NCBI GenBank assembly: GCA_900045905.1
Contig: FCNS01000012.1
Span: 62,001-126,000 of the forward strand
Direction: 5' to 3'
DNA length: 64,000 nucleotides
From: Clostridiales bacterium CHKCI001
Lineage (GTDB): Bacteria; Bacillota; Clostridia; Lachnospirales; Lachnospiraceae
The notes beneath the pieces are model-generated. The model did no database searches. It had not been told where the DNA came from and worked only from the letters and a program-made list of their open reading frames with translations. This document shows positions 43,685 to 50,837 of this stretch, piece by piece (the first letter of the stretch is position 1; every line of letters starts with the position of its first letter). The position numbers and the translations under genes were made by a program.

Positions 43685-43731
43685 AATAAAAGAAATCTCT
43701 ATTAGGATGCCTTTGCATATTACAATGATAA
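43685..43731 (-). repeat. Degenerate 44-bp terminator-associated repeat (copy H)
   Basis: AAAAGAAATCTCT...GATGCCTTTGCATATTACAATGATAA shows the element with several changes. Its TTATCA end faces the terminator at 43734. Confidence 0.6.
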
Positions 43732-43733
43732 TG

Positions 43734-43780
43734 GAAAAGCTATGAAGATTGAAAAAATTAAACTTCATAGCTTTTTTATT
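43734..43780. terminator. Terminator after ldh
   Basis: AAAAGCTATGAAG and CTTCATAGCTTTT form a 13-bp stem flanked by A and T tracts. Confidence 0.85.
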
Positions 43781-43873
43781 TGTATAAAAATAAATAATGC
43801 AATAAAAATTAAGAAATATTGATGAGAAAATTACATAAAAAAACAGTATAAACATTTAGAAGAGAAATATTAT

Positions 43874-43953
43874 ATGGAAAAATTATATATATAATGGAAA
43901 AGTTATAGGAAAATTAAAGTAAATATAGACAAAAATCAAAAATGTAGTAAAAT
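43874..43953 (+). promoter_or_regulatory. Shared-type promoter with paired direct repeats, lipoprotein L1
   Basis: ATGGAAAAATTATA (43874) and ATGGAAAAGTTATA (43894) are 20 bp apart. TAGACA (43926-43931), 16 bp, TAAAAT (43948-43953) follow. The second repeat ends 18 bp before the -35, as at the two sister promoters. Looks like an activator site. Confidence 0.6.
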
Positions 43954-44062
43954 AAAATTAAAAATTTAAACAAAAATTTGTACTGCTGTAGCAATAAGCA
44001 TTATAACGCTGATAGGAAAAGATAAATTGGGAGCGTTAAAAATGAAATTGGGAGGACGTAAG

Positions 44063-45226
44063 ATGAAAAGGATTTTAACTGTTTTATGTATGCTGATATT
44101 GCTTTTAACTGGTTGTGCATCAGATCAGACCATAGTGGAAAGTGAAGAATTTAATCCAGAAACGGATTTTCAATCAGAATATTATGATTTAACTTCGGAG
44201 ACTCATCCTATAGTGGAAGTGGAGGATGGATATTATATCATCGTTGGATATTATATTTATTATGTAGATAAGGAAACGATGGAGTATACACCGCTCTGTA
44301 ATAAGCCAAACTGCTTACATCAAGAAGAAATAGATCAAACAAAGGTCATGGATTGTAATGCAATGGTTCGATTAGATATTTCACTTCGTACTAGTTTGAA
44401 TTATTACAAGCAACATTTATATATTGCAGCATCTGAATTATTAATAGATGAAAATGGAATGTCAGAAAGAAAATATGTAATGGATAAAATTTCGTTGGAT
44501 GGTGGAGAGCGGGAAATCGTTCATGAATTTGAAAATCCTGTTGATACAGCGATTGTACATAGAGGATACATCTATTATAGCTCTAGTTTCAGTCAAATTG
44601 GCTCGAATGAGAAAACGAGTGTGTATCGGGTTCCAATTGAGGGAGGAGAAGAAGAATTACTATATAGTGCGCAAAGTGATAATCAAATCTCATATTTGAG
44701 AATAACTGGAACGAATCTTAGTTTTACGGAATATGATGAAGAACAGGGGAATTCCGTATGCTGGTATAATCTGGTAGATGGAAAGATAAAAAAGACTTCA
44801 TTTGGAGATGGAATTGATGTAGTTAGTGATAGGGTAGCAAATGGAAGAGTTTATTATCGTGCTATGAAAGAATATAAAGATTATAATACATGGTCTACAA
44901 ATTTGAATGGAAATGACGAAAAGAAGGAATCATTTATATCTCAACACCAGGATGATGATTATTATTATGAAACAAATCCAGAGGATAAAACACAGACCGT
45001 ATATGATTGGAAAACACAGAAAAAAGTGGCTGAGTTTTCTCAATTAGGAGGAGGGGATTCTTTCTTTGCAGGAAAAGAAAAGTTATTCTGGTATGTATTA
45101 AATGATAGAGGAGGAATTAAAGTTTCTTATATTGATCGGGAAGATATACCAAAAGGAGATGCAGCAGTGAAAGTGTTAATGGATTTTTCCAAGAGTGAAA
45201 CTCGTCCAGGCATTGTCATTGAATAG
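44063..45226 (+). CDS. Paralogous lipoprotein L1
   Basis: 387 residues from the ATG at 44063 (GGAGG 7 bp upstream). Signal peptide with lipobox LLTGC, so the mature N-terminal Cys is lipidated on the outer membrane face. The body has YYIYYVDKETMEYTPLCNKPNCLHQ near 75-100, paired cysteines, and repeated aromatic beta-strand motifs (VHRGYIYYSS, ANGRVYYRAM, DDDYYYETN) suggesting a beta-propeller. First of four close paralogues in this island. Function unknown; a sensor, immunity or substrate-binding role is conceivable. Confidence 0.85.
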   Translation: MKRILTVLCMLILLLTGCASDQTIVESEEFNPETDFQSEYYDLTSETHPIVEVEDGYYIIVGYYIYYVDKETMEYTPLCNKPNCLHQEEIDQTKVMDCNAMVRLDISLRTSLNYYKQHLYIAASELLIDENGMSERKYVMDKISLDGGEREIVHEFENPVDTAIVHRGYIYYSSSFSQIGSNEKTSVYRVPIEGGEEELLYSAQSDNQISYLRITGTNLSFTEYDEEQGNSVCWYNLVDGKIKKTSFGDGIDVVSDRVANGRVYYRAMKEYKDYNTWSTNLNGNDEKKESFISQHQDDDYYYETNPEDKTQTVYDWKTQKKVAEFSQLGGGDSFFAGKEKLFWYVLNDRGGIKVSYIDREDIPKGDAAVKVLMDFSKSETRPGIVIE

Positions 45227-45257
45227 TCATTAAGTAAATAAAAGTAGGAAGGGGATT

Positions 45258-45320
45258 AAATGATATGTCACAAAATTAGATGGAAGACTTGAAAAAAGAA
45301 AATTTTGTGGCATATCATTT
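45258..45320. repeat. Long hairpin repeat after L1 (copy 1)
   Basis: AAATGATATGTCACAAAATT (45258-45277) and AATTTTGTGGCATATCATTT (45301-45320) are complementary over 20 bp with one T-G wobble. A second copy follows L3. No T tract follows, so it may be an unusual terminator or a small inserted element. Confidence 0.75.
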
Positions 45321-45547
45321 GAACGAAGATTATTATGAAATAAAGGAAAATTTTTAATAAGAGTATTGAAGCATTAAAAAAACGGGAAAAAATTTTCAAA
45401 GAATAGAGAACTGATTATTAGAAGGTGGAATGAAATGAGATGTTTTGGAGATATATATTTCTTTGGTTAAAAATAGCATAAAAAAAGAAAAATAGCTAAA
45501 AAAAATAAACAAAAAAACGGTGTAAAAAAATAGTAAAGAAAAATAAT
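45321..45547. other. AT-rich spacer upstream of the S1 promoter
   Basis: No gene or recognised motif between the long hairpin repeat and the direct-repeat promoter. Parts resemble the matching spacer before S2, consistent with block duplication. Confidence 0.5.
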
Positions 45548-45627
45548 ATGGAAAAATATAGATTAAATGGAGAAATTATAGAAATGTTTAGTGTAATATA
45601 GACAAAAAAGGAAAAATATAGTAAGAT
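45548..45627 (+). promoter_or_regulatory. Shared-type promoter with paired direct repeats, S1-L2-L3 unit
   Basis: ATGGAAAAATATA (45548) and ATGGAGAAATTATA (45567), then TAGACA (45599-45604), 17 bp, TAAGAT (45622-45627). Same geometry as upstream of L1 and S2. A leader of about 145 nt follows. Confidence 0.6.
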
Positions 45628-45729
45628 AATATTAGAAATTTTATAAACGTATAAATCCTATAAAAAACCAGGTTATATAAATGACCTTAAAACTATAGAT
45701 GAAATTAAAATAATATTAATTTATGTGAT

Positions 45730-46185
45730 TCTATACTGGCACCATAAATAAGAATGAAGAAATAGGAGGATAATTGTATGAAGAAGAAAATTATAGCAAT
45801 TGCACTTGTGGGAATTATGACACTTAGTAACTTTGTTCCAGCGTTTGCAAGCAGAAATTCAGCAAGTATAAGTGGAAGCACGGCTGGATTTAATGCAACG
45901 GGAACGATAACGATTGATAATGTAACAAATGAGTCAATAGCAACAGCAACAGCATCGGTAGCATGCGGAATGAATGTTACAGCAATTTTTGTGTATAATG
46001 GTGGTACTAGATATTCTGTCCCTGCAAGCAATTATGCAACTAGTTGTACAGCAATTGCACAAAAATCTGGAGTTCAAGCAGAAGCTGGAATAGGACAATT
46101 TACTGTTGTAAAAGATCCATATTCATGGTCACAAACAAAAGACGTAAATGTAATATAAAATAATCATTGTGGTGGCAGTATTAGA
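45730..46185. repeat. Inverted repeats flanking secreted-protein gene S1
   Basis: TCTATACTGGCACCATAAAT (45730-45749) and ATTGTGGTGGCAGTATTAGA (46166-46185) are inverted, imperfect copies enclosing the S1 gene. The same arrangement encloses S2. Confidence 0.6.
45778..46158 (+). CDS. Small secreted protein S1
   Basis: 126 residues with a Sec signal peptide (KKK, then IIAIALVGIMTLSNFVP, cleavage after AFA-24). The mature 102 residues are rich in Ser, Thr, Ala and Asn, with two cysteines (VACGM and TSCTA) that could form a disulfide. No lipobox, membrane anchor or sortase motif. AGGAGG precedes the ATG. Paralogous to S2: the first half is nearly identical and the C-terminus differs. Followed by lipoproteins L2 and L3. 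I do not recognise the family. Confidence 0.8.
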   Translation: MKKKIIAIALVGIMTLSNFVPAFASRNSASISGSTAGFNATGTITIDNVTNESIATATASVACGMNVTAIFVYNGGTRYSVPASNYATSCTAIAQKSGVQAEAGIGQFTVVKDPYSWSQTKDVNVI

Positions 46186-46330
46186 TATATACTATTAATA
46201 ATGTAGTAAAAACTAAAAATTAAGAGATATTGAGATTTAGATATTGATAGATAATGTAAAAAATATTTATAATTATAACTTATAGAGTTTAAGTAAAAAA
46301 TAGTTAATTATTATAAGGAGGGATCAGATT

Positions 46331-47500
46331 TTGAAAAAAATATTGCTTATTTTATGTATGCTGGTGTTATTTCTAACTGCTTGTGGATCAGATCAGGCAG
46401 AAGTGGAGAGTGAAGAATTTAATTTAGAAACAGATTTTCAATCAGAATATTGTGATCTGACTATGAACGCCCATCCTATAGTGGAAGTGGAGGATGGATA
46501 TTATATCATTGTTGGATATTATATTTATTATGTAGATAAGGAAACAATGGAGTATACGCCGCTCTGTAATAAGCCAAACTGCTTACATCAAGAAGAAACA
46601 GATCAAATGAAGGTAACTAATTGTAATGCAATGGTGCGATTAGATCGTTTGATTTGTACTAATTTGAATTATTATAAACAGCATCTATATATTGCAGCAA
46701 TTGAATTGCTAATAGATGAAGATGGAATGCCAGAAAGAAAATATGTAATGGACAAACTTCCTTTGGATGGTGGAGAACGAGAAATTGTTCATGAATTTGA
46801 AAATCCTGTTGATACAGCGATTGTACATAGAGGATACATCTATTATAGTTCCGATTTCAGTCAAATTGGCTCGAATGAGAAAACGGGTGTGTATCGGGTT
46901 CCAATTGAGGGAGGTGATGAAGAATTATTATACAGTGCGGAAAGCAATAATCAAATTTCATATTTGAGAATAACTGGAACAAATCTTAGTTTTACAGAAT
47001 ATGATGAGGAACGTGGTCATTCGGTATGTCAGTATAATTTTGTGAATGGGAAAGTAAAAAAGATTTCATTTGGAGATGGAATTGATGTGGTTGGTGCGAG
47101 AATGGCAAATGGAAGGGTTTATTATCGTACTATGAAAGAATATAAAGATTACAATACATGGTCCACGAATTTAGATGGAAGTGACGAAAGGAAGGAATCA
47201 TTTATATCTCAGCATCAGGATGACGATTATTATTATGAAACAAATCAGGAGGATAAAACACAGACGGTATATGATTGGAAAACGCAGAAAAAAGTAACTG
47301 AGTTTTCTCAATTGGTAAGGGGTGGTTCCTTTTTCGCAGGAAAAGAAAAGTTGTTCTGGTATGGATCAAATGAAGATGGAGGAATTAAAGTTTCTTATAT
47401 TAATCGGGAAGATATACCAAAGGGAGATAAGGCAGTCAAAGTATTAATGGATTTTTCTAGTGATGAAACTTATCCAGGTATTGTCACAGTTACGCAATAG
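46331..47500 (+). CDS. Paralogous lipoprotein L2
   Basis: 389 residues from a TTG start (GGAGGG upstream) that is shared by L3 and L4. Lipobox FLTAC. Close paralogue of L1 with the same CNKPNCLHQEE segment, aromatic strand repeats and C-terminal KEKLFWYGSNEDGGIKVSYI. It differs mostly around residues 50-60 and 105-120. It lies behind S1 and 26 bp before L3, so S1-L2-L3 is probably one transcript. No frameshift or stop disturbs it, so the copies appear to be kept functional. Confidence 0.85.
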   Translation: MKKILLILCMLVLFLTACGSDQAEVESEEFNLETDFQSEYCDLTMNAHPIVEVEDGYYIIVGYYIYYVDKETMEYTPLCNKPNCLHQEETDQMKVTNCNAMVRLDRLICTNLNYYKQHLYIAAIELLIDEDGMPERKYVMDKLPLDGGEREIVHEFENPVDTAIVHRGYIYYSSDFSQIGSNEKTGVYRVPIEGGDEELLYSAESNNQISYLRITGTNLSFTEYDEERGHSVCQYNFVNGKVKKISFGDGIDVVGARMANGRVYYRTMKEYKDYNTWSTNLDGSDERKESFISQHQDDDYYYETNQEDKTQTVYDWKTQKKVTEFSQLVRGGSFFAGKEKLFWYGSNEDGGIKVSYINREDIPKGDKAVKVLMDFSSDETYPGIVTVTQ

Positions 47501-47526
47501 ATTCTTGGATAAGGAGGTGCAAAATC

Positions 47527-48696
47527 TTGAAAAAAATATTGCTTATTTTATGTATGCTAGTATTATTTCTAACCGCTTGTGGATCAGACCAGGTGGCAGT
47601 GGAAAGTGAAGAATTTAATCCAGAAACAGATTTTCAATCAGAATATTATGATCTAACTTTTGAGACTCATCCTATAGTAGAAATGGAGGATGGATACTAT
47701 ATTATCGTTGGATATTATATTTATTATGTGGATAAGGAGACGATGGAGTATACTCCGCTTTGTAATAAGCCAAACTGCTTACATCAAGATGAAACCGATG
47801 AAACAAAGGTAATGGATTGTAATGCAATGGTTCGATTAGATATTTCACTTCATACTAGTTTAAATTATTATAATCAGCATTTATATATTGCAGCAGTTGA
47901 ACTATTAACAGATGAAAATGGAATGCCAGAAAGAAAATATGTAATGGATAAACTTTCTTTGGATGGTGGAGAACGAGAAATTATTCATGAATTTGAAAAT
48001 CCTGTTGATACAGCGATTGTACATAGAGGATATATCTATTATAGCACTAGTTTCAGCCAAATTGGTTCGAATGAGAAAACGAGTGTGTATCGGGTTCCAA
48101 TTGAGGGAGGAGAAGAAGAATTACTATATAGTGCGGAAAGCGATAATCAAATCTCATATTTGAGAATAACTGGAACCAATCTTAGCTTTACGGAGTATGA
48201 TGAAGAACATGGTGATTCGGTGTGCTGGTATAATCTGGTAGATGGAAAGATAAAAAAGACTTCATTTGGAGATGGAATTAATGTAGTTAGTGATAGAGTA
48301 GCAAATGGAAGAGTTTATTATCGTGCTATGAAAGAATATAAGGATTGTAATACATGGTCTACAAAACTGGATGGAAGTGACGAAAGAGAAGAGGGATTTG
48401 TATCTCAATACCAGGATGATGATTATTATTATGAAACGAATCCAGAGGATCAAACACAGACCGTATATGATTGGAAGACGCACAAGAAAGTAGCTAAGTT
48501 TTCACAACTAGCAGTATTAGGTTCTTTCTTTGCAGGAAAAGAAAAGTTATTCTGGTATGGAATCAATGAAGAGGGAGGAATAAAAGTTTCTTATATTGAT
48601 CGGGAAGATATACCAAAAGGAGATGAGGCGGTAAAAGTGTTAATGGACTTTTCTAAGAGTCAAACAACGCCAGGTATTGTCACGGTTACGCAATAG
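47527..48696 (+). CDS. Paralogous lipoprotein L3
   Basis: 389 residues, TTG start behind GGAGG. Lipobox FLTAC; the N-terminal 25 codons are nearly identical in DNA to L2 and L4, indicating recent duplication or gene conversion. It keeps CNKPNCLHQDE, the paired cysteines and the KVAKFSQL...FFAGKEKLFWYGI end. Most similar to L4 in the C-terminal third. Last gene of the S1 unit, followed by the second copy of the long hairpin repeat. Confidence 0.85.
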   Translation: MKKILLILCMLVLFLTACGSDQVAVESEEFNPETDFQSEYYDLTFETHPIVEMEDGYYIIVGYYIYYVDKETMEYTPLCNKPNCLHQDETDETKVMDCNAMVRLDISLHTSLNYYNQHLYIAAVELLTDENGMPERKYVMDKLSLDGGEREIIHEFENPVDTAIVHRGYIYYSTSFSQIGSNEKTSVYRVPIEGGEEELLYSAESDNQISYLRITGTNLSFTEYDEEHGDSVCWYNLVDGKIKKTSFGDGINVVSDRVANGRVYYRAMKEYKDCNTWSTKLDGSDEREEGFVSQYQDDDYYYETNPEDQTQTVYDWKTHKKVAKFSQLAVLGSFFAGKEKLFWYGINEEGGIKVSYIDREDIPKGDEAVKVLMDFSKSQTTPGIVTVTQ

Positions 48697-48762
48697 ATTT
48701 TTGTATTTTAGATATAGAGCGTATAGTAAGAAATTAAGAAATGTTATTAAGTAAATAAGAAA

Positions 48763-48819
48763 AAATGATATGTCACAAAACTAGTTAGAAACAAAAGAAA
48801 CTTTTGTGGCATATCATTT
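48763..48819. repeat. Long hairpin repeat after L3 (copy 2)
   Basis: AAATGATATGTCACAAAA (48763-48780) and TTTTGTGGCATATCATTT (48802-48819) form the same stem as copy 1 with a different loop. Stem conservation with loop change indicates the fold matters. Confidence 0.75.
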
Positions 48820-48962
48820 GAGCGAAGGTTATTATAAGATGAAGCATTTTATAAATATATATATACTTTGAATAGTAATGGGTAAAAATGATATAAAAAG
48901 AAAGTTAATTGGAATAAAAATAGATAAAAAAACGGTATAAAAGAATAGTAAAGAAGAATAAT

Positions 48963-49043
48963 ATGGAAAAAATATAGATTAAATGGAAAAATTATAGAAA
49001 GTATTTAGTATAATATAGACAAAAAAGAAAAGTGTAGTAATAT
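48963..49043 (+). promoter_or_regulatory. Shared-type promoter with paired direct repeats, S2-L4-ABC unit
   Basis: ATGGAAAAAATATA (48963) and ATGGAAAAATTATA (48983), then TAGACA (49016-49021), 16 bp, TAATAT (49038-49043). Confidence 0.6.
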
Positions 49044-49120
49044 AAAAACAGAAATTAAATTCTATAAAAAAGAGGTTATATGAACGACCTTAAAACTATG
49101 GTAATTTTAATTTATGTAAT

Positions 49121-49575
49121 TCTATACTGCCACCATAAATAAGAATGAAGAAATAGGAGGATAACTATATGAGAAAGAAAATTGTGGCGATTGCACTTGT
49201 AGGAATTATGACACTTAGTAACTTTGTTCCAGCATTTGCAAGTAGAAATTCAGCAAGTATAAGTGGAAGCACAGCTGGATTTAATGCAACGGGAACGATA
49301 ACGATTGATAATGTAACAAATGAGGCAATAGCAACGGCAACAGCGTCAGTACCATGTGGAATGGATATCAAAGCAGTTTTTATCTATAATAATGGTACAA
49401 GATATTCCGTCTCTGCAAGTAATTATGCAACTACTTGTACTGCAGTTGCACAAAAGTCTGGAGTTCAAGCAGAAGGTGGACAAGGATACTTTACTGTTAC
49501 AAATGGAGCATATACATGGTCAAATAGTTGTTATGCACCTGTAAAATAAGTAATAATTGTGGTGGCAGTATTAGA
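49121..49575. repeat. Inverted repeats flanking secreted-protein gene S2
   Basis: TCTATACTGCCACCATAAAT (49121-49140) and ATTGTGGTGGCAGTATTAGA (49556-49575). The core TACTGCCACCA/TGGTGGCAGTA is a perfect inverted repeat about 450 bp across. Confidence 0.68.
49169..49549 (+). CDS. Small secreted protein S2
   Basis: 126 residues, same length as S1. Signal peptide with cleavage after AFA-24. Mature part almost identical to S1 up to about residue 60, then diverging, and with a third cysteine near the end (NSCYAPVK). AGGAGG precedes the ATG. It begins a probable transcript S2-L4-permease-ATPase. The conserved half and variable end are what one sees in interacting or antagonistic secreted proteins, but no function can be assigned. 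Confidence 0.8.
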   Translation: MRKKIVAIALVGIMTLSNFVPAFASRNSASISGSTAGFNATGTITIDNVTNEAIATATASVPCGMDIKAVFIYNNGTRYSVSASNYATTCTAVAQKSGVQAEGGQGYFTVTNGAYTWSNSCYAPVK

Positions 49576-49639
49576 TAAATAATACAGAAAATATTCACGA
49601 ATGTGACTTACAAATTATTATATGAGGAGGTGCAAAATT

Positions 49640-50809
49640 TTGAAAAAAATATTGCTTATTTTATGTATGCTGGTGTTATTTCTAACTGCTTGTGGATCAG
49701 ATGAAGTGGCAATGGAAAGTGAAGAATTTAATTTGGAAACAGATTTTCAATCAGAATATTATGATCTAACTATGGATTTTCACCCTATAGTAGAAATGGA
49801 GAATGGATATTATATCATTGTAGGATATTATCTTTATTATGTAGATAAAGAGACAATGGAGTATACGCCGCTTTGTAATAAACCAAATTGTCTGCATCAA
49901 GAAGAAACCGATGAAACAAAAGTAATGAATTGTAATGCAATGTTTTATACAAATCGTATGGTTTATACAAGTTTGAATTATTATAAACAACATTTATATA
50001 CTGTAGCGATTGAAATAATGACAGATGAAAATGGAATTCCAGAACGAAAATATGTAATGGATAAAATCTCGTTGGATGGTGGAGAACGAGAAATCATTCA
50101 TGAATTTGAAAATCCAGTTGATACAGCGATTGTACATAGAGGATATATCTATTATAGTTCCGATTTCAGTCAAATTGGCTCGAATGAGAAAACGGGTGTG
50201 TATCGGGTTCCAATTGAGGGAGGAGAGGAAGAATTACTATATAGTGCGGAAAGTGATAATCAAATCTCATATTTGAGAATAACTGGAACCAATCTTAGCT
50301 TTACGGAATATGATGAAGAACAGGGTCATTCGGTGTGCTGGTATAGTCTGGTAGATGGAAAGGTAAAAAAGACTTCATTTGGAGATGGAATTGATGTAGT
50401 TAGTGATAGAGTAGCAAATGGAAGAGTGTACTATCGTGCTATGAAAGAATATAAGGATTGTAATACATGGTCTACAAAACTGGATGGAAGTGACGAAAGA
50501 GAAGAAGAATTTGTATCTCAACATCAGGATGATGATTATTATTATGAAACAAATCAGGAGGATAAAACACAGACGGTATATGATTGGAAGACACACAAGA
50601 AAGTAGCTAAGTTTTCACAACTAACAGTATTAGGCTCTTTCTTTGCAGGAAAAGAAAAATTATTCTGGTATGGAATCAATGAAGAGGGAGGAATAAAAGT
50701 TTCTTATATTGATCGGGAAGATATACCAAAAGGAGATAAGGCGGTAAAAGTATTAATGGACTTTTCTAAGAGTCAAACAACGCCAGGTATTGTTACTGTC
50801 ACACAATAG
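49640..50809 (+). CDS. Paralogous lipoprotein L4
   Basis: 389 residues from the TTG at 49640, matching L2 and L3 in length; an ATG six codons upstream overlaps the ribosome site. Lipobox FLTAC. Same body as its paralogues, but with a distinct patch NAMFYTNRMVYTSLNYYKQHLYTVAIEIM near residues 100-130. It lies between S2 and the ABC-2 permease gene (28 bp), linking the lipoprotein family to that transporter. Confidence 0.85.
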   Translation: MKKILLILCMLVLFLTACGSDEVAMESEEFNLETDFQSEYYDLTMDFHPIVEMENGYYIIVGYYLYYVDKETMEYTPLCNKPNCLHQEETDETKVMNCNAMFYTNRMVYTSLNYYKQHLYTVAIEIMTDENGIPERKYVMDKISLDGGEREIIHEFENPVDTAIVHRGYIYYSSDFSQIGSNEKTGVYRVPIEGGEEELLYSAESDNQISYLRITGTNLSFTEYDEEQGHSVCWYSLVDGKVKKTSFGDGIDVVSDRVANGRVYYRAMKEYKDCNTWSTKLDGSDEREEEFVSQHQDDDYYYETNQEDKTQTVYDWKTHKKVAKFSQLTVLGSFFAGKEKLFWYGINEEGGIKVSYIDREDIPKGDKAVKVLMDFSKSQTTPGIVTVTQ

Positions 50810-50837
50810 AACTTTTTGTATGTAATAAAATAAAGGA

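Noticed and set aside
45778-49549. Assigning S1 and S2 to the lactococcin 972 family
   Set aside because: The neighbouring large membrane protein and ATPase are suggestive, but the mature sequences lack the family's tryptophan/glycine pattern; kept only as a comparison.
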